Positions 15,553-24,255 of a stretch of DNA of 64,000 nucleotides are shown here, in pieces. This DNA comes from an uncultured Clostridia bacterium (GTDB taxonomy: Bacteria; Bacillota; Clostridia; Monoglobales; Monoglobaceae): NCBI GenBank assembly GCA_947589045.1, contig CANQBQ010000001.1:116920-180919 (forward strand). Reading direction: 5' to 3'. The notes below the pieces were generated by a model, which was not told where the DNA came from, did not search any database, and worked only from the letters and a program-made list of their open reading frames with translations. Position numbers and translations under genes: made by a program. Position 1 is the first letter of the stretch; each line of letters begins with the position of its first letter.

Positions 15553-18192
15553 ATGCAAAAGCTCGGAGTTAACGAAATCCGCGAAAAATATTTGGAATTT
15601 TTTGAAAGCAAAGGACATTTGAGGCTTCCGTCCTTTCCGCTCGTGCCGAAGAACGACGCGAGTCTGCTTCTCATAAACTCGGGAATGGCGCCGATGAAGG
15701 CGTGGTTCACGGGCGCGGAGGTGCCGCCGCGAAAGAGGGTTACAACCTGCCAAAAGTGTATCAGAACGCCCGACATCGAGCAGGTCGGCAAGACCGCCCG
15801 CCACGGCACGTTTTTTGAAATGCTCGGCAACTTCAGCTTCGGAGACTATTTCAAGCACGAGATTATTCCGTGGGCGTGGGAATTTCTGACAGAGGTTATG
15901 CAGATACCGAAAGAGATGCTCTGGGTCACGGTCTACGAGGACGACGACGAGGCGCGTGACATCTGGATAAACGAGGTGGGCGTCCCCGCCGACAGAGTTA
16001 TCAAAATGGGCAAGGAGGACAACTTCTGGGAGCACGGCACGGGTCCGTGCGGTCCCTGCTCCGAAATTCACGTTGACCGCGGCGAAAAGTACGGCTGCGG
16101 CAAGCCAGACTGCAAGGTCGGCTGTGAGTGCGACCGATTTATGGAGGTCTGGAACCTTGTGTTCACGCAGTTTGACCGTGCGGAGGACGGCACATACAGC
16201 AGGCTTTCCCACCCGAACATAGATACGGGTATGGGACTTGAGCGTCTCGCGGTTGTTATGCAGGGCGTGGACAATCTCTTTGAGGTGGACACGGTTCAGA
16301 ATGTTATGAAGCATATTCAGAGGTATGCGGGTGTAGAATATAAAAAGGGAGACGCGTCGGCGGACGTTTCGCTCCGCGTTATCACCGACCACATCCGCTC
16401 CACCGTTATGATGGTCTCGGACGGAGTTATCCCGTCCAACGAGGGCAGGGGCTACGTCCTCCGCAGGCTTCTCCGCCGCGCGGCGCGTCACGGCAGACTG
16501 CTCGGCATTGACGGCGCGTTTTTGTACGACGTTGCCGACACGGTTATAGACGAGTCGAAGGCGGCTTATCCCGAGCTTGAAGAAAAGCGCAGTTACATCA
16601 AAAAAATCATAGGAATAGAGGAAGAAAAGTTCGATAAGACGATTGAGGGCGGACTTGTGGTGCTCAATCAGTATATTTCGGAAGCGAAGCAGAGCGGTCT
16701 GAAGGAGCTGAGCGGCGAGCAGGCGTTCAAGCTGCACGACACCTACGGCTTCCCGCTCGATTTGACGATAGAGATAGCGGAGGAGAATTCCCTCGAAGTT
16801 GACGTTGAGGGCTTCAACGCCGCGATGAAGGAGCAAAAGGAGACCGCGAGAGCGGCGCGCAAGGACGGCTCGAGCTGGGATGCGGACACGGTTTACGAAT
16901 TTGAGGACGCGTCGGCTACCGTATTTGAGGGCTACACGACATTGACCTGCGACGGCGCGGTCGTCGGAATTGTGTCCGAGGGCGAGGTTTCGTCCAAGAT
17001 TACCGAGGGCGAGAGCGGAATTATAGTTACCGATAAGACTCCGTTTTACGCCGAGATGGGCGGACAGTCGGGCGACAAGGGCGAGATTAAGTCGGGCGGC
17101 GGCTTGGCTGAGGTCACGTACACCAAAAAGACGGGCGACGGAATATATCTCCACGAGGTCACGGTAAAGAGCGGCGAATTTAACCTGTCGGACAATGTTA
17201 CCCTCACGGTTGACCGCAAAAACAGAATGGCGATTGCGAGGAACCACAGCGCGACCCACCTTTTGCACAAGGCTCTGCGCGAGAGCTTGGGCGATCACGT
17301 TGCTCAGGCGGGCTCTTATGTCGGCGCGGACAGACTGCGCTTTGACTTCTCCCACTTCGAGGCGATGACAGACGAGCAGATAAAAGCGGTAGAGGAGCGG
17401 GTAAACGAGGTGATACTCGAGTCTATGCCGATAGAGGTCAGAGAGCTTCCCATCGACGAGGCTAAGAAGCTGGGCGCGACGGCGCAGTTCGGTGAAAAGT
17501 ACGGCGACATTGTGCGCGTGGTTTCAATGGGCGACTTTTCAATGGAGTTCTGCGGCGGAACACATCTTAAAAATACGGCTCAGTGCGGACTTTTCAAAAT
17601 ACTGTCCGAGAGCGGAATTGCGGCGGGCGTGCGAAGAATTGAAGCGGTCACGGGCCGCGGCGTGCTTGACTATATCGGCGAGCGCGACAGACTTGCGGCG
17701 GGCGTGGCGGCAGCCCTTAAAACAAACCAGATAAACGAGATTGTCAATAAAGCGAAGAACATATCGGAGTACGTCAAGGAGCTTGAAAAGCGCGTTGAGA
17801 AGTTTAAGGCGAGAGCCGCCGCGGCGAAGGTCAGCAACATTATGGCGGGTGTTAAGCATATCGGCAAGGTAAATCTGCTCACGGCGCAGGTTGACGGAAT
17901 GAGCGTTGACGAGATGAAGACAATGGCGGATAAGATAAAAGCCGAGGTCGCGTGCAGCGTTGCGGTTATGGCGGCAAACACCGACGGCAAGATAACCTTT
18001 GTGGCGATGGCTTCAAAGGAGGCGGCGGCACTTGGCGTACACTGCGGAAATATTATTAAGGAAGTTACCGCCGTGGCAGGCGGCAGAGGCGGCGGCAAGC
18101 CCGATATGGCTCAGGGCGGCGGAACCGACGCGAGCAAGATAGACGACGCGCTCGCAAAAGTCGACGATTTGATAGCGGCGCAGATTGGATAG
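15553..18192 (+). CDS. alaS: Alanyl-tRNA synthetase
   Basis: An 879-residue class II synthetase of full length. The aminoacylation domain starts with EIREKYLEFFESKGHLRLPS and contains SGMAPMKAWFTGAEVPPRKR and the GDYFKHEIIPWAWEFLTEVM region. The editing domain carries the two zinc/catalytic motifs: HSATHLLHKAL near residue 565 and CGGTHL near residue 668. The C-Ala domain ends with GGRGGGKPDMAQGGG and a short tail. It charges tRNA-Ala with alanine and clears mischarged serine or glycine. A flavodoxin-like gene and a HIT gene follow with gaps of 14 and -4 bases, so the three probably share one transcript. Confidence 0.98.
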   Translation: MQKLGVNEIREKYLEFFESKGHLRLPSFPLVPKNDASLLLINSGMAPMKAWFTGAEVPPRKRVTTCQKCIRTPDIEQVGKTARHGTFFEMLGNFSFGDYFKHEIIPWAWEFLTEVMQIPKEMLWVTVYEDDDEARDIWINEVGVPADRVIKMGKEDNFWEHGTGPCGPCSEIHVDRGEKYGCGKPDCKVGCECDRFMEVWNLVFTQFDRAEDGTYSRLSHPNIDTGMGLERLAVVMQGVDNLFEVDTVQNVMKHIQRYAGVEYKKGDASADVSLRVITDHIRSTVMMVSDGVIPSNEGRGYVLRRLLRRAARHGRLLGIDGAFLYDVADTVIDESKAAYPELEEKRSYIKKIIGIEEEKFDKTIEGGLVVLNQYISEAKQSGLKELSGEQAFKLHDTYGFPLDLTIEIAEENSLEVDVEGFNAAMKEQKETARAARKDGSSWDADTVYEFEDASATVFEGYTTLTCDGAVVGIVSEGEVSSKITEGESGIIVTDKTPFYAEMGGQSGDKGEIKSGGGLAEVTYTKKTGDGIYLHEVTVKSGEFNLSDNVTLTVDRKNRMAIARNHSATHLLHKALRESLGDHVAQAGSYVGADRLRFDFSHFEAMTDEQIKAVEERVNEVILESMPIEVRELPIDEAKKLGATAQFGEKYGDIVRVVSMGDFSMEFCGGTHLKNTAQCGLFKILSESGIAAGVRRIEAVTGRGVLDYIGERDRLAAGVAAALKTNQINEIVNKAKNISEYVKELEKRVEKFKARAAAAKVSNIMAGVKHIGKVNLLTAQVDGMSVDEMKTMADKIKAEVACSVAVMAANTDGKITFVAMASKEAAALGVHCGNIIKEVTAVAGGRGGGKPDMAQGGGTDASKIDDALAKVDDLIAAQIG

Positions 18193-18206
18193 GGGGATTA
18201 TTTGAA

Positions 18207-18677
18207 ATGAAAATTATTGTTGTGGTAGAGTCTCCTCATCAGGGCAACACCCAAAAGGTGGCTGAGGCTATGGCAAGGGTAGCCCCGATTACGCTGACGA
18301 CTATCGAGGAAGCTCCGAAGTACAGGTTTAAGGATTTCGATATTGTGGGCTTCGGTAGCGGAATTTATTACGGCAAGCACAGCAAAAGGCTTATTGAGTT
18401 TGTCAAGCCGCTCTGCAACGAAAGGGCGTACTCGTTCGTATTTTCGACGCGCGGCGGCAACAAGACCGACGGGAACAAGGCTCTTGCCGACCTTTTGAGA
18501 AGCAAGAACAAGGTCGTGCTCGGCGAGTTTTCCTGCAAGGGAATTGACAAATTCTCGGTGTTCAGGCTCGTGGGCGGCATTAACAAGGACCGCCCGAACG
18601 AGAGGGATTTGGAGAACGCGCAGGAGTTTATCCTCGGCGTTATCAAAAAATATGAAGATATGGAGGCGCAAAAATGA
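18207..18677 (+). CDS. Flavodoxin-family protein
   Basis: A 156-residue flavodoxin-like protein. The phosphate-binding loop is VVVESPHQGNTQKVAEAMAR (residues 5-24, the T/S-x-T/S-G-N-T type). A second FMN-contact segment is GFGSGIYYGKHSKRLIEFV, and FSTRGGNKTDG lies in the third loop position. It should bind FMN and carry electrons or act as a small flavin reductase in the cytoplasm. The next gene overlaps by four bases. There is no nearby cyclophilin-like gene, in contrast to the cluster at 4.8-8.8 kb. Confidence 0.88.
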   Translation: MKIIVVVESPHQGNTQKVAEAMARVAPITLTTIEEAPKYRFKDFDIVGFGSGIYYGKHSKRLIEFVKPLCNERAYSFVFSTRGGNKTDGNKALADLLRSKNKVVLGEFSCKGIDKFSVFRLVGGINKDRPNERDLENAQEFILGVIKKYEDMEAQK

Positions 18678-19018
18678 CAGACTGCATTTTTTGCAAGATA
18701 ATAAACGGTGAGATACCGTCAAACAAGGTTTTTGAAAGCGATACCGTGCTGGCGTTCCGCGACATAAATCCGCAGGCGCCCGTCCACGTTGTGATTATTC
18801 CCAAGGTTCACATAGCCTCGGCTAACGAGCTTTGCGCCGAAAATATTTCGGCGGTAACCGACATATTCTCGGCGATACCCGAGATTGCGAAGGCGGCGGG
18901 AGTTGCGGAGAGCGGCTACCGAATTATAAACAACTGCGGCGAGGACGGCGGTCAGACGGTGCGCCATTTGCATTTTCATATGCTCGGCGGCAAAAACCTC
19001 GGCGAGGGTCTCGTGTAA
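18674..19018 (+). CDS. HIT-family (histidine triad) nucleotide hydrolase
   Basis: A 114-residue HinT-like protein. The N-terminal CIFCKIINGEIPSNKVFESD with its CxxC zinc site and the C-terminal histidine triad VRHLHFHMLGG (H-x-H-x-H) define the family. HinT proteins are purine nucleoside phosphoramidases that split AMP-lysine-like adducts, including aminoacyl-adenylates formed by synthetases. The position behind alaS is consistent with, but does not prove, such a clean-up role. The start codon overlaps the flavodoxin stop (ATGA), suggesting translational coupling. Confidence 0.95.
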   Translation: MTDCIFCKIINGEIPSNKVFESDTVLAFRDINPQAPVHVVIIPKVHIASANELCAENISAVTDIFSAIPEIAKAAGVAESGYRIINNCGEDGGQTVRHLHFHMLGGKNLGEGLV

Positions 19019-19034
19019 AATTTATAACCGAATT

Positions 19035-19068
19035 AAAATGTCCCCATCTGTAATGATGGGAACATTTT
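19035..19068 (+). terminator. Terminator of the alaS-flavodoxin-HIT unit
   Basis: AAAATGTCCCCATC pairs with GATGGGAACATTTT (one mismatch) around a 6-base loop and ends in a T-run. Confidence 0.88.
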
Positions 19069-19233
19069 TCGTTTATTTATGCCGCTTTTTTAATAAATTT
19101 TTAATTTTTGTTTATAAATTCTTTATAATTGTGTTATACAATATCTATAAAGAGCAGGTAGAATATAGACATAGGGGAGCCTCCTGTAACCAATAAGACG
19201 TCTTAATAATAAAAACCCGAAAGGAGAATATTT

Positions 19234-20376
19234 ATGAAAATCAATTCATCAAGGAAAAAACTTATATCGGTGCTTGCACTGTCGCTCGGAATAATGATTT
19301 TTGCGGGCGCGGCATTCGCGAATTACAGCGTTGCCGGCGGCTACGAGGTGGGCAAGAACGCACTTAAAAATCTTATGAAGAACGAGAACTACATCGCGGA
19401 CGGAACATTTAAGATAACGGTGGACGAGAACGACATCGAGAGCGCAACGTACCACGAGGTCTACGACCGCAACGGCGAGGTGTCGCTCAATACGTTCAGC
19501 ACCGAGCTCGACAGAGACGGCGAAATATTTGAGACGCGCGAATATGTGCAGGACGGCGACAGCATATATTATTCGAACTATGAAGGCGACGCACATACGA
19601 GCGTAAGGCACGACGCGCCGTACACCCGAGGAGGCTCGTTCGACGTACTCTACGAGGCGGATCAGGACGAGAGCGACGCGGAGATGATACGCAAGGTGAT
19701 AAGATTTGTAGAGCTTGCCGGCGACACGTTTGTAGGCGATTTGAAGAATAACGTGGTATATGTGTCGGGAGACGACGAGAGCGCGACCTACGAATTAAAC
19801 CTTAACTCGGTGCAGATACCCGAGCTTGTCAATGCGGGTCTGTCGGTAATATTCTCGTCTATGGCGGGAAGTACCGTGAACGGTCAGGAACAGACCTTCG
19901 GACTCGGAAGCGACCCGATAGTTGATAACGTATATCTGAAGTTTACGGTCGACAATCAGGAAAGACTGCTCGACGGCACGGCGAGCGTGACTATCAGCGG
20001 AAACGGCAGAGAAGCCCGCGCGGATATGTCGCTCAAAATGTCCTACGGAAACGCTCAGCCCGAAAGAGTTGACATTTACTCTCTCCCGAATATGACCGAG
20101 TACGGCTACTCTCAGGAAAAAGGCACTTATCCGATGAACACAGCCGCAAAGGAGCTTGAAGAAAAGTCGGATGACGTTATATCCGAACCTGTCAGCGCCG
20201 AGGTTATCGGCGGTGAGGACGCTCCTACCTCGGTCTATGTGACGAACGGCGACGAAACCGAAGGTGCAGACCGCGTTGACGAGGACGGAAACGTGATAGA
20301 CCCCGACGGAAATATTGTGGGCGAAGTGAAAATTCAGGAGAACGGCGAAGGAAAAATAGAATATTTTGCCGATTAA
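19234..20376 (+). CDS. Secreted acidic protein of unknown function
   Basis: A 380-residue protein with an N-terminal signal peptide (about residues 1-29, ending GAAFANYS). The mature chain is strongly acidic and rich in Asp/Glu, with a long beta-rich region (DGTFKITVDENDIESATYHE, then VDNVYLKFTVDNQERLLDGT) that recalls lipid- or ligand-binding beta-sheet folds, but no family was recognised. The C-terminal 60 residues are a low-complexity acidic tail with EDGNVIDPDGNIVGEVK. The leader (19069-19233) holds a 12-bp palindrome TAAGACGTCTTA (19194-19205). It is followed by a palindromic repeat block and then an ABC transporter plus two-component system on the same strand. A functional link, such as sensed ligand or exported partner, is possible but unproven. 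AAAGGAG supports the start. Confidence 0.7.
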   Translation: MKINSSRKKLISVLALSLGIMIFAGAAFANYSVAGGYEVGKNALKNLMKNENYIADGTFKITVDENDIESATYHEVYDRNGEVSLNTFSTELDRDGEIFETREYVQDGDSIYYSNYEGDAHTSVRHDAPYTRGGSFDVLYEADQDESDAEMIRKVIRFVELAGDTFVGDLKNNVVYVSGDDESATYELNLNSVQIPELVNAGLSVIFSSMAGSTVNGQEQTFGLGSDPIVDNVYLKFTVDNQERLLDGTASVTISGNGREARADMSLKMSYGNAQPERVDIYSLPNMTEYGYSQEKGTYPMNTAAKELEEKSDDVISEPVSAEVIGGEDAPTSVYVTNGDETEGADRVDEDGNVIDPDGNIVGEVKIQENGEGKIEYFAD

Positions 20377-20381
20377 CGCTT

Positions 20382-20505
20382 CCGCACTCCGTGCGGGCGG
20401 GGTTATGTACTTTTCTTAATGCTAAGAAAAGTACCAAAAGAAGCATTTAGGGGCTTGCCCCTAAAAACCCCGCCGCGTGTCAGGCTGTTGCCTAAAACAC
20501 GCGGC
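20382..20505 (+). repeat. Modular palindromic intergenic repeat, copy 1
   Basis: Four hairpins in order: CCGCACTCCGTGCGG (20382-20396); GTACTTTTCTTA with TAAGAAAAGTAC (20407-20434), followed by CAAAAG; TTAGGGGCTTGCCCCTAA (20448-20465); and GCCGCGTG with CACGCGGC (20472-20505). The same modules in the same order occur inverted at 58896-59084. No coding sequence is present. The rest of the gap to 20628 shows a near-repeated GCGTGAGTGC motif and the next ribosome-binding site. Confidence 0.75.
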
Positions 20506-20628
20506 TAAAACCCAAGGACGGTAAGGTTGAAGCCTGATTTTACCGCTTCTGATTGAGATTACGCGTGAGTGCGTCCGCAAATGCGTGAGTGCATCCAAAA
20601 AAGCAAAACATAAAGAAAGGAAAAGGTT

Positions 20629-21357
20629 ATGAACGTAGTTGAAATAAACAACCTCACCAAGCTATACAAGAACGGGCGCGGTGTGCGAAATGTAAATTTC
20701 AGCGTTGAGCAGGGCGACATTATGGGATTGCTCGGACCTAACGGTTCGGGCAAAACCACGGTTATGAAGGCGATGCTGAATTTGGTAAATTCGTCGGGCG
20801 GCATAAGGATATTCGGGCTCGATTTAAAAGACGGCTTCGAGGAGATTATGAGCAAAACCGGCGCGCTTATCGAAGCTCCCGCAATCTACAAGGATATGTC
20901 GGCTCAGAAAAACATCGAAATGCACGTCGCACCGTATGGCGGAGACTTCAAAGAGCGCATAGAGCGCGCGCTTAAAATGGTGCATCTCTACGACTACAAA
21001 AACGACAAGGCGGGCAAGTTTTCGCTCGGAATGAAGCAGAGGCTGGGGCTTGCGATTGCGTTTGTGACCGAGCCTGACTTTATAATTCTCGACGAGCCCG
21101 TGAACGGACTTGACATTGAGGGCGTCGTTGAGATAAGGGAGATAATAAAGCGTCTCAACGCCGAGCGCGGAGTTACGTTTTTGATTTCGAGCCACATAGC
21201 GAGCGAGATTGAAAAGACCTGCAACAAAGCGGCTGTTATGTATGAGGGTGAGATAATCTCCCGCACCACTGTGGAGGACGCGCTCAGGCTTCACCCGTCT
21301 ATGGAGGACTATTTCCTCGACGTTGTAAAGGATAAGAGGGGAGAGGTATGTATATGA
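20629..21357 (+). CDS. ABC transporter ATP-binding protein
   Basis: A 242-residue ATPase with all motifs: Walker A LLGPNGSGKTTVMKAM (residues 34-49), signature FSLGMKQRLGLA, Walker B FIILDEPVNGLD, and the switch histidine in LISSHIASEIEKTC. The type resembles bacitracin/lantibiotic-immunity (BcrA-like) exporters. It overlaps the permease start by four bases. With the permease and the downstream histidine kinase and response regulator it forms the layout of a peptide-antibiotic sensing and resistance module, although here the kinase has a short extracytoplasmic loop of about 40 residues rather than an intramembrane-sensing design. Confidence 0.95.
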   Translation: MNVVEINNLTKLYKNGRGVRNVNFSVEQGDIMGLLGPNGSGKTTVMKAMLNLVNSSGGIRIFGLDLKDGFEEIMSKTGALIEAPAIYKDMSAQKNIEMHVAPYGGDFKERIERALKMVHLYDYKNDKAGKFSLGMKQRLGLAIAFVTEPDFIILDEPVNGLDIEGVVEIREIIKRLNAERGVTFLISSHIASEIEKTCNKAAVMYEGEIISRTTVEDALRLHPSMEDYFLDVVKDKRGEVCI

Positions 21358-22097
21358 AGGGATTGCTGTCGGGAACGAGGAGTGAGTTTTTAAAGCTCAT
21401 TATGAAGAAAAAATATATTGTGCTTTTGATTTTGGGCGCGGCGGTATGCTTTCTGCGCCTCGGCGGTACAATGCTAATATCCGCGTTATCGCAGGGCGAA
21501 ATCGTGATAAAGAACAGTCTCGTGCTTTCGGTGCTCGGATTTACCACCGATATACTGGTTCCTCTGATTGTGTTTATGGCGGTCACAGACCTCTTTGCGA
21601 GCGAAATTCAGGAGGACAGCTTTAAGGCGGCTCTTATGCGCCCGCTGTCCCGCTTCAAGGTTATGACCTCAAAGGCGTTTGCGGCGTTTTTTCTCGGAGC
21701 CGTTACTATGCTGGTTATGTTTGCCGCGTGCCTTATCATACAGCTCATATCGGGCAGGGGCTTTGTCGGTGCGGCGCAGGGACTTTTGATATACTGCGTT
21801 GACATAATACCGATTTTCGCGCTGGTATGTATGGCGTTGTTCATAAATACCGCCGTAAAGGGTCCGACTCTCTCGATGCTTATCTGCATAGCCGCATACA
21901 TATTCTTCAAATATTTGAATTTGTATGTATCGCCGTTTGGTCAGATGATTTTCACCGCGTATTCCAGATGGCACAACATCTGGGTCGGGGCGGTACTGCC
22001 TTTTGGCGCGCTTATGTCGCACATAGGCATTTGGCTCGGTTCGGTATTGATTTTATATACCGCTTCGTATATAATGTTCGAGAGGAAAGATTTTTAA
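21354..22097 (+). CDS. ABC transporter permease
   Basis: A 247-residue membrane protein with about six hydrophobic segments: VLLILGAAVCFLRLGGTMLI, TDILVPLIVFMAVTDLFASE, AVTMLVMFAACLIIQLISGR, YCVDIIPIFALVCMALFINT, LSMLICIAAYIFFKYLNLYV and LGSVLILYTASYIMFER. It resembles ABC-2 permeases of the BcrB/NatB type. The ATG at 21354 is preferred to 21348 because AGAGG is too close to the first. The partner is the ATPase at 20629. Substrate unknown; export of a peptide or lipid-targeting antibiotic is the commonest role for this arrangement. Confidence 0.88.
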   Translation: MKGLLSGTRSEFLKLIMKKKYIVLLILGAAVCFLRLGGTMLISALSQGEIVIKNSLVLSVLGFTTDILVPLIVFMAVTDLFASEIQEDSFKAALMRPLSRFKVMTSKAFAAFFLGAVTMLVMFAACLIIQLISGRGFVGAAQGLLIYCVDIIPIFALVCMALFINTAVKGPTLSMLICIAAYIFFKYLNLYVSPFGQMIFTAYSRWHNIWVGAVLPFGALMSHIGIWLGSVLILYTASYIMFERKDF

Positions 22098-22124
22098 AGA
22101 GCAGACCGAAGAAGATTTTTGGAT

Positions 22125-23297
22125 ATGAAGATAAAGAGCAAATTCACGATTTACAATGTAATAATGCTTCTCACGCCTATCCTCCTGATAGGCGTGGTTT
22201 CGATATGCTTTCTGATAATCTTTATATTCAAATATCCCGTGGACGAGCTTAATATAACGAGAAATGCTCTGCTTAATCCGGTCGTGTTCTCGGCTGCGCT
22301 CGGAGAGTTTTTCAAGAGCAACCCCGGCGCGATAGGGTACTTGCTCTTGTGGATAGGAATATGCGCCGCTCTTATGATAATATCGACCTCTCTCACTACT
22401 CATTTTATGAGCAAGAGCGTGGAAAAGCCGATAGACGAGCTGGCGCGCGCGGCGGAGTCGGTGCGAAGCGGAAATCTTGATTTTGAGGTTATGGGGAGCA
22501 GTTATGACGAGATAGACCGCCTTTGCAGTAACTTCGACAGTATGCGCCGCGAGCTGAAGCTGGCGCGGGAGCGGGAGAAGGTTATGAAGGAGGAGCGCAG
22601 TATGCTTCTCGCCAACATATCTCACGATTTGAAAACGCCCATAACCTCGATAAAGGGGTATATCGAAGGGATAAGGGACGGCGTTGCCGACAGCCCCGAA
22701 AAGCTGGAGCGCTATCTCGACACGATTTACTCCAAAGCTGAGGTTATCGACGATATGGTGAACAATCTCTCGATGTTTTCAAAGCTCGATATGTCGCGGC
22801 TGGCGTTTAAGTTTGAAAACTGCGATATAAACGCGTTTCTGCGCGGCTTTATAGAGGACTGCCGCCTCGATTTGGAGAAGCACGGGTTTGCGGCAAAGTG
22901 CGACATCTCTCCCGATAAGGTAATAGTCAGGCTGGACTGCGAGAAGATGAGCCGCGTGTTTGCAAATATCATAGACAACGCGGTAAAGTACCGCGGCAGC
23001 GAGCCGACGCTTGAAATCACGACGAAAACGCAGGACGGCGGCGTGTATATTTATATCAGCGACAACGGTATAGGCATAGAGGAGAAGGAACTCAAAAACG
23101 TGTTTGAGAGCTTCCACCGTGCCGACAGCTCAAGGAGCATAAAGGGAAGCGGGCTCGGGCTGGGCATCGTGCGGCAGATAGTCGAAAAGCACGGCGGCAA
23201 GGTCTGGCTTAAAAGCGACGGGCTCGGGAAAGGAACGACGGCGGTGGTGTATCTGCCGCAGTTAGGAGGCACAGATGAGAAAAATACTGATAATTGA
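22125..23297 (+). CDS. Sensor histidine kinase
   Basis: A 390-residue membrane kinase. TM1 is about residues 9-33 and TM2 about 70-92 (GYLLLWIGICAALMIISTSL), leaving a short external loop. A HAMP linker follows (KPIDELARAAESVRSGNLDF). The HisKA domain has the phospho-acceptor in LANISHDLKTPITSIKGYIE. The ATPase domain has NIIDNAVKY (N box), DNGIGIEEKELKNVFESFHR (G1/F) and KGSGLGLGIVRQIVEKHGG (G2). The frame could also start at a TTG (22119). The response-regulator ATG lies inside its 3' end (23-base overlap), so the two are coupled. The likely stimulus relates to the ABC exporter encoded just upstream. Confidence 0.93.
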   Translation: MKIKSKFTIYNVIMLLTPILLIGVVSICFLIIFIFKYPVDELNITRNALLNPVVFSAALGEFFKSNPGAIGYLLLWIGICAALMIISTSLTTHFMSKSVEKPIDELARAAESVRSGNLDFEVMGSSYDEIDRLCSNFDSMRRELKLAREREKVMKEERSMLLANISHDLKTPITSIKGYIEGIRDGVADSPEKLERYLDTIYSKAEVIDDMVNNLSMFSKLDMSRLAFKFENCDINAFLRGFIEDCRLDLEKHGFAAKCDISPDKVIVRLDCEKMSRVFANIIDNAVKYRGSEPTLEITTKTQDGGVYIYISDNGIGIEEKELKNVFESFHRADSSRSIKGSGLGLGIVRQIVEKHGGKVWLKSDGLGKGTTAVVYLPQLGGTDEKNTDN

Positions 23298-23961
23298 AGA
23301 TGATAAAAGCATAGCTGAGCTTGAGCGCGACTATCTTGATATAAACGGCTTTTCGTGCGATATAGCGACCCACGGAACGACGGGTCTCAATATGGCTCTC
23401 GACAATAATTACGACCTTATTATAATAGACATTATGCTGCCGGGGACGGACGGCTTTGAGATTATATCGGAGCTTCGGGAGCGGAACAGTCGGGTTCCCG
23501 TGATATTTCTGTCGGCGAAAAACGGGGATATTGACAAGGTGCGCGGGTTGGGACTGGGCGCGAACGACTATATGACAAAGCCGTTTTCGCCGAGCGAGCT
23601 TGTCGCGCGCGTCAAGGCACACCTTGCTCGGTATGACGCGCTCACGGGCGGCGCGCCCGAGGACATAATAATACGTGGCAGACTGGTTATAGACAAGAGT
23701 GCGCATAAGGTCACGGTCGGAGAGCGCGAAATATCTCTGACCGCAAAGGAATATGACCTGCTTCTTTTCCTTGCGGAAAATCCCAACCGCACTTTTTCCA
23801 AGGAAGCCCTGTTCGACAGGATTTGGGGTATGGACGCGGTAGGAGACATCTCCACGGTCACGGTGCATATTCAGCGCATACGCGAGAAGCTCAGCGCGGT
23901 CGGCGAGAGCTGTATCGAAACTGTCTGGGGCGTGGGATACAGATTTAAAGGTCAGGCTTAA
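23275..23961 (+). CDS. OmpR/PhoB-family response regulator
   Basis: A 228-residue regulator. The receiver domain (1-115) has the acidic pair in IIEDDKS, the phospho-acceptor aspartate in LIIIDIMLPGTDGFE, and lysine in YMTKPFSPSEL. The C-terminal winged helix (130-228) includes REISLTAKEYDLLLFLAENP and DAVGDISTVTVHIQRIREKL, ending WGVGYRFK. It has GGAGGCACAG before the ATG and overlaps the kinase gene. It most likely controls the ABC transporter operon. It is not recognisable as WalR specifically, so it should not be assumed to bind the TGTAAC arrays elsewhere in the window. Confidence 0.95.
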   Translation: MRKILIIEDDKSIAELERDYLDINGFSCDIATHGTTGLNMALDNNYDLIIIDIMLPGTDGFEIISELRERNSRVPVIFLSAKNGDIDKVRGLGLGANDYMTKPFSPSELVARVKAHLARYDALTGGAPEDIIIRGRLVIDKSAHKVTVGEREISLTAKEYDLLLFLAENPNRTFSKEALFDRIWGMDAVGDISTVTVHIQRIREKLSAVGESCIETVWGVGYRFKGQA

Positions 23962-24023
23962 TATGGCATTTTTTCCGCGCGGTATGACGAAATAAAAAAT
24001 TATAAAATTTTATCGTTTTTTGA

Positions 24024-24052
24024 TTGACAGCCGTAATTATAAGTGTTAAAAT
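24024..24052 (+). promoter_or_regulatory. Predicted sigma-A promoter of the carAB operon
   Basis: Consensus TTGACA (24024-24029), 17-bp spacer, TAAAAT (24047-24052). Start expected near 24059, giving a leader of about 197 nt that contains a short ORF and a terminator-like hairpin before carA. Confidence 0.8.
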
Positions 24053-24089
24053 ATATAATCAGAGTTACGGTTGAAAGGGGAACGGTATT

Positions 24090-24170
24090 ATGCGAGCGTA
24101 TATGCTTAAATTCAGACGCGGGCATTACTTTTTTGATTTTTCCCGAAACCATTGTTTAAAATTGTTTTAA
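24090..24170 (+). CDS. Candidate 26-residue leader peptide upstream of carA
   Basis: ATG at 24090, TAA ending at 24170, preceded by GAAAGGGG nine bases upstream, a good site for so short a frame. The peptide has four arginines (codons CGA, AGA, CGC, CGA, two of them adjacent) and five phenylalanines. Its stop codon abuts the base of the terminator-like hairpin at 24169-24214. That is the layout of a translational attenuator, with the arginine codons suiting carbamoyl-phosphate synthase, which feeds arginine and pyrimidines. No similar peptide is known to me in Clostridia, and short ORFs arise by chance. Confidence 0.45.
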   Translation: MRAYMLKFRRGHYFFDFSRNHCLKLF

Positions 24171-24214
24171 AGACGTTGAGAAGTAATTTTTACTTTTCAA
24201 GAGTCTTTTTTTTT
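24169..24214 (+). terminator. Terminator-like attenuator in the carA leader
   Basis: AAAGAC (24169-24174) pairs with GTCTTT (24203-24208), TTGA with TCAA (24197-24200), and AAGTA (24181-24185) with TACTT (24191-24195), followed by nine T residues. It lies between the carAB promoter and carA with no other gene to terminate, so it should act as an attenuator. The right arm CTTTTCAA can also pair with TTGAAAGG (24071-24078) at the leader-peptide ribosome-binding site, a possible antiterminator. Confidence 0.65.
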
Positions 24215-24255
24215 GAAAAAACGCTATGAATATGAATTATGAAAGGATTTTTACT

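Noticed and set aside
23275..23961. Response regulator as the WalR that binds the TGTAAC arrays
   Set aside because: It is in a BcrAB-like transporter operon with its own kinase and lacks the walK-yycHI neighbourhood; no link to the arrays can be shown.
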